Assembly (NCBI RefSeq): GCF_028583725.1
Contig: NZ_CP110680.1
Span: 186,001-250,000 of the forward strand
Length of the DNA: 64,000 nt
From: Cellulomonas fimi
GTDB taxonomy: Bacteria > Actinomycetota > Actinomycetes > Actinomycetales > Cellulomonadaceae
Direction of reading: 5' to 3'
A program made the translations under genes and the position numbers. The notes below the pieces were generated by a model. It was not told the DNA's origin, ran no database searches, and saw only the letters and a list, made by a program, of their open reading frames with translations. Below are positions 52,100 through 62,084 of this stretch, in pieces; position 1 is the first letter of the stretch; each line of letters opens with the position of its first letter.

Positions 52100-53272
52100 A
52101 TGGTCGCCGTGGTCCCTGTCGCTCCTCCCGCCGCGCCGCGCCCGTCGTCCCGCCAGGTGCGTAGGTGGCGGCGCTACCTCGCGGACGAGCGCGCCGAGGC
52201 GGCGGTGTACCGGGACCTGGCGTCACGTCGGTCCGGCGAGGAGCGCGTGATCCTGCTCGCGCTCGCGGAGGCGGAGCGACGGCACGAGCAGCACTGGCTG
52301 GACCTGCTGGGTGACGACGTGGGCCGGCCGCTCCAGGGCGACGTGCGCACGCGCGTGCTGGGCTGGCTGGCCCGGAGGTTCGGGTCGGTGTTCGTCCTGG
52401 CGCTCGCGCAGCGGGCGGAGGCGCGCTCGGAGTACGCGGACGAGGCCGACGCGACGCCGCGGATGGCCGCCGACGAGCGGATCCACGAGGAGGTCGTGCG
52501 CGGTCTGGCGACGCGGGGCCGCAACCGGATGTCGGGCACGTTCCGCGCGGCGGTGTTCGGTGCGAACGACGGCCTGGTGAGCAACCTGGCGCTGGTGCTG
52601 GGCATCGGCGCGAGCGGTGCGTCGCAGGCGACGGTGCTGCTCACGGGCCTCGCGGGGCTGCTCGCGGGTGCGCTGTCGATGGGCGCGGGCGAGTACGTGT
52701 CGGTCCGGTCGCAGCGCGAGCTGCTGGAGGCGTCGCGGCCCGGCCGGCACGCGGCCGAGGCGCTGCCGCACCTCGACGTCGACGCGAACGAGCTCGCGCT
52801 CGTCTACCGGGCGCGCGGGCTGGACGCGGACGAGGCGCAGGCGCGGGCGACGCAGGTGCTCGCGGCGTTCGGGCCGGGCGGCTCGCGCACGGAGGCGGTG
52901 ACCGGGGTGCCCGCGGTCGCGCGCGAGGCGCTCGCGGTCGCGGCGGGCGAGGGCGACGAGGACGCGCTGGTCGAGGTCGACGAGCACGAGACGGTCGGCA
53001 CGGCGATGGGCGCCGCGGTGGCGAGCTTCTGCTTCTTCGCGTCGGGTGCGGCGATCCCGGTGCTGCCGTACGTGTTCGGCGCCGACGGGCTGGTCGCGGT
53101 CGCGTGGGCGGCGGCGCTCGTCGGTCTCGCGCTGCTGGGGACGGGCGCGACCGTCGGCGTGCTGTCGGGGGCGTCGCCGGGCAAGCGGGCGCTGCGGCAG
53201 CTCGCGATCGGCTTCGGGGCGGCCGCGGTGACGTACGCGCTGGGTCTGGCGTTCGGGACGTCGGTCGCCTGA
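52100..53272 (+). CDS. MbfA-like ferritin-VIT1 iron exporter
   Basis: 390 aa. The N-terminal ferritin-like part has metal-binding Glu/His in LADERAEAAVYRDLASRRSGEER and ALAEAERRHEQHW. The C-terminal VIT1/CCC1 membrane domain has GANDGLVSNLALVLGIG, GALSMGAGEYVSVRSQRELLE, and EHETVGTAMGAAVASFCFFASGAAIPVLPY. It matches MbfA, which exports iron under overload. ATG 52100 is preferred, GTG 52094 possible. It is 117 bp before the siderophore genes, so the iron block joins import and export. Confidence 0.9.
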   Translation: MVAVVPVAPPAAPRPSSRQVRRWRRYLADERAEAAVYRDLASRRSGEERVILLALAEAERRHEQHWLDLLGDDVGRPLQGDVRTRVLGWLARRFGSVFVLALAQRAEARSEYADEADATPRMAADERIHEEVVRGLATRGRNRMSGTFRAAVFGANDGLVSNLALVLGIGASGASQATVLLTGLAGLLAGALSMGAGEYVSVRSQRELLEASRPGRHAAEALPHLDVDANELALVYRARGLDADEAQARATQVLAAFGPGGSRTEAVTGVPAVAREALAVAAGEGDEDALVEVDEHETVGTAMGAAVASFCFFASGAAIPVLPYVFGADGLVAVAWAAALVGLALLGTGATVGVLSGASPGKRALRQLAIGFGAAAVTYALGLAFGTSVA

Positions 53273-53365
53273 GCCTGCCCCTCGCCGGGAGCCTCCACGA
53301 TCTGACGCCGGGTCGCTCGTCACCGAGCGCCGCCCGGTGCGTGGGACAGGTTTGGCAATCCTTAG

Positions 53366-53384
53366 TTAGTTGAGGCTAACCTGC
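53366..53384. promoter_or_regulatory. DtxR/IdeR iron box before the siderophore genes
   Basis: TTAGTTGAGGCTAACCTGC matches the TTAGGTTAGGCTAACCTAA consensus at 15 of 19 positions. It covers the -10 TAACCT (53377-53382), which is six bases before GTG 53389 (leaderless). Iron-bound DtxR would shut the operon. Confidence 0.85.
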
Positions 53385-53388
53385 GCGT

Positions 53389-54240
53389 GTGCCCACGACG
53401 AGCCCGTCCGACGACGCCACCGCCGCGCCCGGGGTGCCCGCGCTCCGCGGCCACGACCTGCGCCTGGCGTACCACGGCACGGTCGTCGTCGAGCGCGCGG
53501 GCCTGCGCCTGCTGCCCGGCGAGGTCACCGCGCTGATCGGCCCCAACGGGTCCGGCAAGTCGACGCTGCTGCGCGCGCTCGCACGGCTGCACAAGCCCGA
53601 GGCCGGCACGATCGCCCTGCCCGACGTCGAGGACGCCCGCACGCTGTCGGCGCAGCACTTCGCGCGACGCGTCACGCTGCTCTCGCAGTCGCGGCCCACG
53701 CCGTCGGGCGTCTGCGTCCGCGACGTCGTCGGCTACGGCCGCCACCCGTACCGCGGCCGCTGGCGGCAGGACGACCCCGACGGCCCGCGCGCGATCGCGT
53801 GGGCGATGGACGTCACCGGCACCACGGACATGGCCGCCCGCCCGGTCGACGAGCTGTCCGGCGGCGAGCTGCAGCGCGTCTGGCTCGCGACGTGCCTCGC
53901 GCAGGACACGCGCGTCCTGCTGCTCGACGAGCCGACGACCTACCTGGACCTGCGCTACCAGGTCGAGATCCTCGACCTCGTCCGCGACCTCGCCGACGAG
54001 CACGGCGTGGCCGTCGGCGTCGTGCTGCACGACCTCGACCAGGCCGCCGCAGTCGCCGACCACGTGGTGCTGCTGCGCCGCGGCGAGGTCGTCGGCGCGG
54101 GCCTCCCGCACGAGGTGCTGACCGCCGACGCGCTCACCGAGACCTACGGCATCCGCATCGACGTGACCGTCGACGACCAGGGCCGCGTCCGCACGCGCCC
54201 CGTCGGCCGGCACACGCACCGCAGCCTCACCCCCGCCTGA
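53389..54240 (+). CDS. Iron-siderophore ABC transporter ATP-binding protein
   Basis: 283 aa FepC-type ATPase: GPNGSGKST Walker A, VVGYGRHPYR spacer typical for siderophore importers, ELSGGELQRVWLA signature, VLLLDEPTTYLDL Walker B, and VLHDLDQAA H-loop. It powers siderophore uptake across the membrane. GTG 53389 is the leaderless start under the iron box. A lipoprotein and a fused permease follow in one operon. Confidence 0.94.
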   Translation: MPTTSPSDDATAAPGVPALRGHDLRLAYHGTVVVERAGLRLLPGEVTALIGPNGSGKSTLLRALARLHKPEAGTIALPDVEDARTLSAQHFARRVTLLSQSRPTPSGVCVRDVVGYGRHPYRGRWRQDDPDGPRAIAWAMDVTGTTDMAARPVDELSGGELQRVWLATCLAQDTRVLLLDEPTTYLDLRYQVEILDLVRDLADEHGVAVGVVLHDLDQAAAVADHVVLLRRGEVVGAGLPHEVLTADALTETYGIRIDVTVDDQGRVRTRPVGRHTHRSLTPA

Positions 54241-54306
54241 CCCGACCGACCGCCTGACACCGCGCCCCGCCCCCGTGGGGCGCACCACCACCACCCGAGG
54301 AATCCC

Positions 54307-55308
54307 ATGCGAACCCTGCGCGCCCTGCCCGCCGCCGTCGTGACGGGCACCGTCGCCGCCCTGCTGCTGACCGCCTGCGGCACCACCGAGGAGCCCGCCG
54401 AGGCCGCCGAGCCCGGCACGACCGAGGCGGCCGGTGGCCCGGTCACGATCACCGACGACCGCGGCGAGGAGGTCACGCTCGACGCCCCCGCGACGGACGT
54501 CGTCTCGCTCGAGTGGGGCCTCACGGAGAACCTGCTGACGCTCGGCGTCACGCCCGTCGGCCAGGCCGACGTGAAGGGCTACAACACGTGGGACACGGTC
54601 GTGCCGCTCGACGCGTCGGTCGCCGACGTCGGCATGCGCGGCGAGCCGAGCCTCGACGCGATCGCCGCGCTCGACGCCGACCTCGTCGTCACGACGACGG
54701 ACCTCCCGGAGGAGGTCATCGCGCAGATCGAGGAGACCGCCCCGGTCATCGCGCTGCGCGGCTCGGACGCGAGCGACCCGATCGGCCACATGGAGCGGAC
54801 GATCACGGTCCTCGGCCAGGCCACGGGCACCGAGGACGAGGCGGAGAAGGCGCTCGACGAGTTCGACGCCGCGGTCGCCGACGCCAAGGCCGAGCTCGCG
54901 GACGCCGACCTCGCCGGCGCGAAGGTCGCGATGGCCGACGGCTGGCTGTCCGACGGCGCCGTCTCGATCCGCGCCTACACCGAGGGCTCCTACCTCGGCG
55001 GCATCGCGCAGCTCCTGGGTCTCGAGAACGCGTGGTCCGTCGAGGGCGACCCCGACTACGGCCTCGGCGGTACCGACGTCGAGGGTCTGACGACGCTCGG
55101 CGAGGGCGTGCACTTCCTGTACGTGGCGAACGACACCGACGGCGGCGACGCGTTCACCGAGGGCCTCGGCACGAACCCGATCTGGCAGCAGCTGCCGTTC
55201 GTCGTCGCGGGCGACGTGCACCGCCTGCCCGACGGCATCTGGATGTTCGGCGGTCCCGCCTCGGGTGAGGCGTGGATCGACGCGACGGTGGGCGCGCTGA
55301 CGAAGTGA
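54307..55308 (+). CDS. Iron-siderophore substrate-binding lipoprotein
   Basis: 333 aa. Lipobox LTAC (Cys24), then a Glu/Ala-rich linker and a FecB/FhuD fold: VTITDDRGEEVTLDAPATDVVSLEWGLTENLLTLGV and DADLVVTTTDLPEEV, ending with GGPASGEAWIDATVGAL. It captures ferric siderophore outside the membrane. Its stop overlaps the permease GTG (GTGA). It is 66 bp after the ATPase gene. Confidence 0.93.
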   Translation: MRTLRALPAAVVTGTVAALLLTACGTTEEPAEAAEPGTTEAAGGPVTITDDRGEEVTLDAPATDVVSLEWGLTENLLTLGVTPVGQADVKGYNTWDTVVPLDASVADVGMRGEPSLDAIAALDADLVVTTTDLPEEVIAQIEETAPVIALRGSDASDPIGHMERTITVLGQATGTEDEAEKALDEFDAAVADAKAELADADLAGAKVAMADGWLSDGAVSIRAYTEGSYLGGIAQLLGLENAWSVEGDPDYGLGGTDVEGLTTLGEGVHFLYVANDTDGGDAFTEGLGTNPIWQQLPFVVAGDVHRLPDGIWMFGGPASGEAWIDATVGALTK

Positions 55309-57431
55309 GCCTCGGTCTCGACGAGCAGGTCGACGCACCGGCGGGCACGCGCCCGGGCCGGGGCGGCGCGACGGGGACCCCCGCCGTGCCGCTCCGCGCC
55401 GCGGCGCTCCCGCTGGTGGGGGTGTTCACCGCGGCGGTCGTCCTCGTGGCGGCGCTCGCGGTGCTCGACCTGACCCTGGGCACCTCCGACGTGGGGGCCC
55501 GGGACCTGTGGCAGCTGTTGTGGGGCGCGAGCGACGACCAGACCCTCGCGGTCCTCGTCGCGTCGCGCGCCCCGCGGGTGCTCGCCGGTCTGCTCGTCGG
55601 GGCCGCGCTCGGTGTCTCGGGAGGCGTGCTCCAGTCGGTGGCGCGCAACCCGCTCGCGTCGCCGGACACGCTCGCCGTCAACGCGGGCGCGTACGTCACG
55701 GTCGTCCTGGCGGCCGTCCTCGGGATCTCCCTGCCGTTCGTGCTGAGCGGCGCCCTGACGTTCGTCGGCGGCCTCGCGGCGGCGGCGTTCGTGCTCGCGA
55801 TCGCGCGCGGCGGTGCCGCCGGCCCGTCGCGCCTGGTCCTCGCCGGGTCGGCGACGATGCTCGCGCTGTCCTCGATCACGTACCTGCTGATGCTGCTGTT
55901 CGAGCAGGAGACGCAGGGCATGTTCGCGTGGGGCGAGGGCACGATCGTGCAGTCCGGCACGCAGAAGGTCGCGCAGGCGGCGCCCGTCGTGCTCGTCACG
56001 ATCGTTGTGCTCGTCGCCTGGGCGCGGCGGCTCGACGTCCTCGCGCTCGGCGACGACACCGCGTCCGTGCTGGGCCTCGACGTGCGGCGCACGCGCGTCG
56101 TCGCGGTGCTGCTCGCGGTCCTGCTCGCGGCGCTCGCCGTGACGGTCGCGGGGCCCGTCGGGTTCGTCGGGCTGTCGGCGCCCGTCATCGCGCGGCTCGT
56201 CGCGTCGCGCGTCCCCGGTCTGTTCCGGCACCGCCTGCTGCTGCCGTTCGCGGCGCTCGCCGGGTGCGCGGTCGTGCTGGCCGCCGACGTGCTGATCCGC
56301 GCGCTGGTGCCCGCCCGGGCGGGCGTGATGATCCCGACGGGCGTCGTCACGACCCTGCTCGGGGCGTCGCTCATGGTGTGGCTCGCGCGCCGGCTGCGGG
56401 CGTCCGGGCCCGTGCGGGTCACGGCGTCGGTCGGGGCGCGGGCCGCGTCGCGGACGCGCGTGGGCGTCGTCGTCGGGCTGCTCGTCGTCCTCGTCGTCGG
56501 CCTGCTCGTCGCCGGTCTGCTGCTCGGTGACCGCCTGCTGCTCACGGGCGACGTCGCGAACTGGCTCGCCGGGACCAGCGGACGGCAGGTGTCGTTCGTG
56601 CTCGACCAGCGCGTGCCGCGCGTGCTCGCGGCGCTGCTCGCCGGTGCCGCGCTGGGCCTCGCCGGGACGTCGGTGCAGGCCGTCGCGCGCAACCCGCTCG
56701 CCGAACCGGGCCTGCTCGGCATCACGGGCGGTGCGGGCGTCGGCGCGGTGCTCGCGACCGTCCTGCTGCCGGGGACCTCGGTGTGGGGCGTGTCCGTCGG
56801 CGCGGTGCTCGGCGCCGGGCTGACGTTCTCGCTCGTCTACGGCCTGTCGTCGCGGCGGGGGCTCAGCTCCGACCGGCTCGTGCTCGTCGGCATCGGCGTC
56901 TCCGCCGCGGCCTCCTCGATCATCACGCTGCTCGTCGTGCTCACGAGCCCGTGGAACACGACCATGGCCCTCACGTTCCTGTCCGGCTCGACGTACGGGC
57001 GGACCGCCGCGCAGGTGTGGCCCGTCGCGGTCGCGCTCGTCGTGCTCGCGCCGCTGCTGGTGCGCTGGCGGCGGGACCTCGACGTCATCGCGCTCGACGA
57101 CGACGTGCCGCGCGTGCTCGGCGTCCCCCTGGAGCAGACGCGTCTGGGGCTGCTCGTCGTGACCGCGCTGCTCACGGCCGTCGCCGTGTCGGCCGTCGGC
57201 GTCGTCGGGTTCATCGGGCTCGTCGCGCCGCACCTGGCGCGCGCGCTCGTCGGGTCGTCGCACGCGCGCGTCGTCCCCGTCGCGGCGCTGCTCGGCGCGG
57301 TCGTGCTGAGCGCCGCGGACACCGTCGGGAGGACCGTCATCGCGCCCGCGCAGATCCCCGCGGGCCTGGTGGCGGCACTGATCGGCGCCCCGTACTTCGT
57401 CTACCTGCTGTGGCGCAGCCGCCGCGCCTGA
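55305..57431 (+). CDS. Fused FecCD-type siderophore permease (FhuB-like)
   Basis: 708 aa formed of two full FecCD permease domains in one chain, each with the FecCD pattern (GGVLQSVARNPLASPDTLAVNAG; AGTSVQAVARNPLAEPGLLGITGG) and about nine or ten helices. The second half has GFIGLVAPHLARALVG, the coupling loop to the ATPase. It forms the whole pore, as FhuB does. GTG 55305 overlaps the binding-protein stop. Confidence 0.93.
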   Translation: MSLGLDEQVDAPAGTRPGRGGATGTPAVPLRAAALPLVGVFTAAVVLVAALAVLDLTLGTSDVGARDLWQLLWGASDDQTLAVLVASRAPRVLAGLLVGAALGVSGGVLQSVARNPLASPDTLAVNAGAYVTVVLAAVLGISLPFVLSGALTFVGGLAAAAFVLAIARGGAAGPSRLVLAGSATMLALSSITYLLMLLFEQETQGMFAWGEGTIVQSGTQKVAQAAPVVLVTIVVLVAWARRLDVLALGDDTASVLGLDVRRTRVVAVLLAVLLAALAVTVAGPVGFVGLSAPVIARLVASRVPGLFRHRLLLPFAALAGCAVVLAADVLIRALVPARAGVMIPTGVVTTLLGASLMVWLARRLRASGPVRVTASVGARAASRTRVGVVVGLLVVLVVGLLVAGLLLGDRLLLTGDVANWLAGTSGRQVSFVLDQRVPRVLAALLAGAALGLAGTSVQAVARNPLAEPGLLGITGGAGVGAVLATVLLPGTSVWGVSVGAVLGAGLTFSLVYGLSSRRGLSSDRLVLVGIGVSAAASSIITLLVVLTSPWNTTMALTFLSGSTYGRTAAQVWPVAVALVVLAPLLVRWRRDLDVIALDDDVPRVLGVPLEQTRLGLLVVTALLTAVAVSAVGVVGFIGLVAPHLARALVGSSHARVVPVAALLGAVVLSAADTVGRTVIAPAQIPAGLVAALIGAPYFVYLLWRSRRA

Positions 57432-57473
57432 CGCCGCGCGCGGGCCGGGTGTCCATGTGACGAACACCCGGGT

Positions 57474-57492
57474 TTAGGCAAGCCTCACCTTC
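57474..57492. promoter_or_regulatory. DtxR/IdeR iron box before the siderophore reductase
   Basis: TTAGGCAAGCCTCACCTTC matches the iron-box consensus at about 13 of 19 positions. A TAGGGT -10 (57496-57501) follows, seven bases before GTG 57509. Confidence 0.7.
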
Positions 57493-57508
57493 GCGTAGGG
57501 TGGCCGAC

Positions 57509-58474
57509 GTGACGACGACCACGACGACGGAGACCACCGCCGCCGCGACCGACGCGCTGCCGTTCCGCATGTTCGCGGTCCAGGTCGCGGACGTGCAGCG
57601 CCTGTGCCCCAGCGTCCTGCGGATCACCTTCAGCGGCGACGACCTCGACCGCTTCGCGGACAACGGGTTCGACCAGCGCATCAAGTTCTTCCTGCCGCTG
57701 CGCGACGCGGGCTACGACGAGCTGCTCTCGCTCGACGGCTCCGCCGACTGGTACGGCCGCTGGCGCGCGCTGCCCGACGAGCGCCGCCACACCGTCCGCA
57801 CGTACACCGCGCGCGCCGTCCGCCAGCACCGTCGCGAGCTCGACGTCGACGTCGTGCTGCACGGCGACCTCGGCCCCGCCTCCCGCTGGGCGGGCTCCGC
57901 CGCCCCCGGCGACGAGCTCGTCATCCTCGGCCCCAACGCCGACGCGGTCGGCCCGCACGGCGGCGTCGACTTCGTGCCCCCGGCCCGCACCGACCGCCTG
58001 CTCATCGCGGGCGACGAGACCGCGCTGCCCGCCATCGCCGGCATCCTCGAGCGCCTGCCCGCCGACGCGCGCGGCGAGGCCATCATCGAGATGCCGCACC
58101 CCGAGGACCGCCTCGACCTCGTCGCGCCCGAGGGCGTGACCGTCCGCTGGTACGGCCGCGGCGACAACCCGCACGGCTCGCTCCTCGTCCCCGCGGTCCA
58201 GGCCGCGTGCGCCCGCATGCTGCCCGGCCAGGCGCCCGCGCCCGACGTCGACCTCGAGGACGTCGACGTCGACGAGGGCATCCTGTGGGAGGTGCCCGTC
58301 GACTGGACGACCGGCGAGCCCCTCGCGACCGAGGCGCACCTGTACGCGTGGCTCGCGGGCGAGGCCGCCGTCATCAAGACGCTGCGCCGCCACCTCGTGT
58401 CCGAGTGCGGCGTCGACCGCAAGGCCGTCGCCTTCATGGGCTACTGGCGCGAGGGCCGCTCCGAGGCGAGCTGA
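57509..58474 (+). CDS. Siderophore-interacting protein (ferric-siderophore reductase, ViuB/SIP type)
   Basis: 321 aa FAD-binding reductase. RTYTARAVR (FAD motif), [38 protein letters not shown], and the C-terminal GYWREGRSE are family hallmarks. It reduces Fe(III)-siderophore in the cytoplasm to free Fe(II). GTG 57509 was chosen, leaderless after TAGGGT; an earlier in-frame GTG at 57500 lies inside the -10. Confidence 0.92.
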   Translation: MTTTTTTETTAAATDALPFRMFAVQVADVQRLCPSVLRITFSGDDLDRFADNGFDQRIKFFLPLRDAGYDELLSLDGSADWYGRWRALPDERRHTVRTYTARAVRQHRRELDVDVVLHGDLGPASRWAGSAAPGDELVILGPNADAVGPHGGVDFVPPARTDRLLIAGDETALPAIAGILERLPADARGEAIIEMPHPEDRLDLVAPEGVTVRWYGRGDNPHGSLLVPAVQAACARMLPGQAPAPDVDLEDVDVDEGILWEVPVDWTTGEPLATEAHLYAWLAGEAAVIKTLRRHLVSECGVDRKAVAFMGYWREGRSEAS

Positions 58475-58588
58475 CGCGTCGCCGCCGCCGCAGCAGGCGG
58501 CGGGCCGGTGCGGCGGCGGGGGTCGTGCGACCGACCTAGGCTCGGACCCGGGCGATCCGCCCGACCGACTCCCGAGGGAAGACGACTC

Positions 58589-59458
58589 ATGCAGACTCGC
58601 AGCATCGGTGACCGCCAGGTGAGCGCGATCGGCCTCGGCGGCATGCCGATGTCGATCGAGGGCCGGCCCGACGAGGCCCGGTCGATCGCCACGATCCACG
58701 CGGCGCTCGACGCGGGCGTGACCCTCATCGACACGGCGGACTCCTACCACCGCGACGCGGGCGAGGTCGGGCACAACGAGGAGCTCATCGCGAAGGCGTT
58801 GCGGTCCTTCGGGCGTGACACGTCGGACGTCCTCGTCGCGACCAAGGGCGGCCACCTGCGCCCCGGGGACGGCTCGTGGACCCAGAACGGTGACCCCGAC
58901 TACCTCAAGGCGGCCGCCAAGGCGTCCGCGCAGCGGCTCGGCGTCGACGCGATCGGCCTGTACCAGTTCCACCGCCCCGACCCGTCGGTGCCCTACGCCG
59001 ACTCGGTGGGGGCGGTCCGCGACCTGCTCGACGAGGGCGTCGTCCAGATGGCCGGGATCTCGAACGCGAACCCGGAGCAGATCCGTGAGGCGCAGGACAT
59101 CCTCGGCGGTCGGCTGGTGAGCGTGCAGAACCAGTTCTCGCCCCGGTTCCGCTCGTCGCTGCCCGAGCTGGAGCTGTGCGCCGAGCTCGGCATCGCCTTC
59201 CTGCCGTGGAGCCCTCTCGGTGGCATCTCCCTGGCGCGGTCCGGCGAGCTGGGCGCGGAGTTCGCGCCGTTCGTCGACATCGCGGCCGACCACGGGGTCT
59301 CGCCGTTCCAGGTCACGCTCGCGTGGGAGCTCGCACTCGCGCCGGTCGTCATCCCCATCCCGGGGTCGTCGCGACCGGAGTCGATCCAGGACTCGGCCGC
59401 GGCCGCCTCCCTGACCCTCACCGCCGACGAGGTCGCCCGGCTGTCCGCCGCCGCGTGA
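58589..59458 (+). CDS. Aldo/keto reductase, first paralogue
   Basis: 289 aa. AKR barrel with Asp48/Tyr53-type catalytic region (LIDTADSYH), Lys86 (VATKGG), His in LYQFHRPD, and SNANPEQ, and the NADPH site near IPIPGSSRPESIQDSA. It is a paralogue of the gene at 62085. Reductive or oxidative substrate unknown, probably carbonyl or sugar. ATG 58589 follows GAGGGAAG; TAGGCT (58537-58542) lies upstream. Confidence 0.92.
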   Translation: MQTRSIGDRQVSAIGLGGMPMSIEGRPDEARSIATIHAALDAGVTLIDTADSYHRDAGEVGHNEELIAKALRSFGRDTSDVLVATKGGHLRPGDGSWTQNGDPDYLKAAAKASAQRLGVDAIGLYQFHRPDPSVPYADSVGAVRDLLDEGVVQMAGISNANPEQIREAQDILGGRLVSVQNQFSPRFRSSLPELELCAELGIAFLPWSPLGGISLARSGELGAEFAPFVDIAADHGVSPFQVTLAWELALAPVVIPIPGSSRPESIQDSAAAASLTLTADEVARLSAAA

Positions 59459-59580
59459 GCGCCTGACGCGCGTGTGACGGTCGCGCTCGTCGCTCACGCC
59501 GACCGGTTCTGGCGGTCGCTGCGCGATCCGTGGCGGTCACCCCCTTGGCAGGGCCGTCCCGCGCTCGGGAGAGTCGGGTC

Positions 59581-60903
59581 ATGTCCGAGACTCGAGAGCT
59601 GCCGGCCGCGTTCGACGGTCAGGTCCTGGTCGCCGGCGACCCGGGGTACGACGAGGCGCGCGCGGTGTGGAACGGCGCGGTCGACCGGCGGCCGCGGTAC
59701 GTCGTGCGGTGCGCGGGCGTGGCCGACGTCCAGCGCGCGGTCCGGGTGGCGCGCGACCTGGGCCTCACGCTGGGCATCCGCGGCGGCGGGCACAGCGCGG
59801 CCGGGTGGGCGGTGCCCGACGACGGGCTGATGATCGACCTGTCGGGGATGCGGGAGGTCACGGTCGACCCCGCCGCCCGCACGGCGCAGGTGCAGGGCGG
59901 CGCGCTCCTCGGGTCGCTCGACGCGGCGACGCAGCCGTTCGGGCTCGCGACGACCGCGGGCATCGTGTCGCACACCGGGATCGGCGGCCTCGCGCTCGGC
60001 GGCGGTGTGGGCTGGCTCGCGCGCCAGGTCGGCCTCACGTGCGACAACGCGCTCGGGTTCGAGGTCGTGACCGCCCAGGGGGAGGTCGTGCGAGCGACCG
60101 CCGACGAGAACCCCGACCTGTTCTGGGGGCTGCGCGGCGGGGGCGGCAACTTCGGCGTCGTCACGCGCTTCGACCTCGCGCTGCACGACGTCGGCACACA
60201 GGCGCTCGTGGCGGAGGTGGACCTCGACCCGGAGCACGCCCTCGACGCGCTGCGGACCTGGACGGCGCGGGCGTCGGACGCGCCGCGTGCCGCGACGCTG
60301 TACGCGGAGATCGTCGCCGGGGGTCCGCTCACGCTGGGGTTCGTCCGGGTCGGGGACCCCGCGGGAGCCGAGGGGCTCGTCGCGGAGCTCGACCACCTCG
60401 GGACGCCGCTCGCCCGACGCGTCGAACCGCGGTCGTACCTCGAGGTGCAGAGCCAGTCGGACGCGCCGACGGCGCACGGCTTCCGCCGCTACGCGAAGAG
60501 CCACTACGTCCGCGGTCTGCCGGACGCGGGTCTGGAGGCGTTCCTGGCGCACGTCGACGCCGGTGTCGGTGCGGCCAGCCTCGTCTCCTACGGCGGCGCG
60601 ATCGCCGACGTCGACGCCGACGCGACCGCGTTCGTGCACCGCGACGTGGAGCTCGAGTACGACGTCGGTGCCCGCTGGGAGGACGCCGCGGACGACGAGC
60701 GCATCGTCGCGTCGTGCCGCGGGCTGGCGGCGGGGCTCGAGCCGTGGAGCAGCGGCGTCTACGTCAACGCGCTCGCCGACGAGGGCAGTGCGGGGGTCCG
60801 GCGGGCGTACGGCGACGCCACCTACGCCCGGCTGCGTCAGGTGAAGTCGGCCTGGGACCCCGAGAACGTCTTCCGGCTCAACCAGAACATCCCGCCGGCC
60901 TGA
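59581..60903 (+). CDS. FAD-linked oxidase with BBE domain
   Basis: 440 aa. VAO/PCMH-type FAD domain: LGIRGGGHSAAGWAV holds His71, the likely covalent FAD histidine, and GGLALGGGVGWLARQVGLTCDN follows. The C-terminal BBE motif YVNALADEGSAGVRRAYGDATYARLRQVKSAWDPENVFRLNQNI is typical of berberine-bridge-like oxidases. It oxidises sugars or alkaloid-like compounds with O2. ATG 59581. It lies between the two aldo/keto reductases. Confidence 0.9.
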   Translation: MSETRELPAAFDGQVLVAGDPGYDEARAVWNGAVDRRPRYVVRCAGVADVQRAVRVARDLGLTLGIRGGGHSAAGWAVPDDGLMIDLSGMREVTVDPAARTAQVQGGALLGSLDAATQPFGLATTAGIVSHTGIGGLALGGGVGWLARQVGLTCDNALGFEVVTAQGEVVRATADENPDLFWGLRGGGGNFGVVTRFDLALHDVGTQALVAEVDLDPEHALDALRTWTARASDAPRAATLYAEIVAGGPLTLGFVRVGDPAGAEGLVAELDHLGTPLARRVEPRSYLEVQSQSDAPTAHGFRRYAKSHYVRGLPDAGLEAFLAHVDAGVGAASLVSYGGAIADVDADATAFVHRDVELEYDVGARWEDAADDERIVASCRGLAAGLEPWSSGVYVNALADEGSAGVRRAYGDATYARLRQVKSAWDPENVFRLNQNIPPA

Positions 60904-60940
60904 CGTCGCTGACGTCGCCCGAGGGGCGCGCGACGGCTCG

Positions 60941-61981
60941 TCACCGGGTCGGGTCGACGACGGTGACCCCGGCGACGACCGCGCTGTCGAAGCGGGGCAG
61001 GAGCGTCGCGGCCTCGGCGAGGCCGACGGTCCGCTCGACCAGGAGCCCCGGCCGGAGCACGTCGCGCTCGACGAGGTCCATCATCCCGGGGTAGTCGACC
61101 GCCGCCATCCCGTGGCTGCCGAGCAGGTCCAGCTCCCAGCCGATGACGCGCGACATGGGGACGCGCGGGTGCCCGTCGACCGGCGGCAGGAGCCCGACCT
61201 GGACGTGCCGGCCGCGCCGGCGCAGGCTGAGGATCGCGTCGGCGCAGGTCTGCTCGCTGCCGACCGCGTCGACCGTCACGTGGCTCCCGCCTCCGGTGAT
61301 CTCGACGACCGCCGCCGGGACGTCGGCGGACCCGGCCTGGATCACGTGGTCCGCTCCGAGGCGGGAGGCCGCGGCGAGCGCCTCGGGGTTGCGGTCGACG
61401 GCGACGACGCGAGCCCCCAGGGCGCGCGCGATCATCACGGTGCTGAGGCCGACGCCGCCGGCGCCGTAGACGGTGACCCACTCACCCTCGGCGACGCGCG
61501 CGCGGGCCACGAGCGCCCGGTACGCCGTCGCGAATCGGCACCCCAGGCTCGCGGCCGTCACGAAGTCGACGCCGTCCGGCAGGGCGACGAGGTTGGTGTC
61601 GGCGGCGTGCAGCGCCACCCGCTCGGCGAACGAGCCGCAGTGCGTGAAGCCGGGCTGCTGCTGCCGGGGGCAGACCTGCGCGTCGCCGGCGAGGCACCAC
61701 TCGCACGTCCCGCAGCCGCACACGAACGGCACCGTCACGCGGTCGCCGACCTGCCAGCGCCGCACCTCGGGCCCGACCTCGACGACGACGCCCGCGAGCT
61801 CGTGACCGGGGACGTGCGGGAAGGTCACGTCGTCGTCGTGGCCCGCCCAGGCGTGCCAGTCGCTCCGGCAGACGCCCGTCGCCCGCACCTCGACCACCAC
61901 GCCCGCGGGCGGGGCGGTGGGGGCGGGCACCTCCCGCACCTCCGGCGGGGACCCGACGACATCGATCATCACGGCACGCAC
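60941..61981 (-). CDS. Zinc-dependent alcohol dehydrogenase
   Basis: 346 aa MDR protein. Catalytic zinc: Cys38 (GVCRSDWHAW) and GHE (PGHELAG); structural zinc cysteines in CGCGTCEWCLAGDAQVC; Rossmann GAGGVGLSTVMIA. It oxidises alcohols with NAD. GTG 61981 was chosen because VRAVMIDVVG is a typical start; a longer frame has no homology. It is divergent from the second aldo/keto reductase. Confidence 0.92.
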   Translation of the reverse strand: MRAVMIDVVGSPPEVREVPAPTAPPAGVVVEVRATGVCRSDWHAWAGHDDDVTFPHVPGHELAGVVVEVGPEVRRWQVGDRVTVPFVCGCGTCEWCLAGDAQVCPRQQQPGFTHCGSFAERVALHAADTNLVALPDGVDFVTAASLGCRFATAYRALVARARVAEGEWVTVYGAGGVGLSTVMIARALGARVVAVDRNPEALAAASRLGADHVIQAGSADVPAAVVEITGGGSHVTVDAVGSEQTCADAILSLRRRGRHVQVGLLPPVDGHPRVPMSRVIGWELDLLGSHGMAAVDYPGMMDLVERDVLRPGLLVERTVGLAEAATLLPRFDSAVVAGVTVVDPTR

Positions 61982-62084
61982 CGGGGCATCGTGCCACCCG
62001 TGCCGGGCACGCGCGGACGGCGGCTGTGGAGCCGTGACGCCTGCCAGCGGTCTGCGCGCGCCCGATCCCGCCGCGCGCGGCAGC

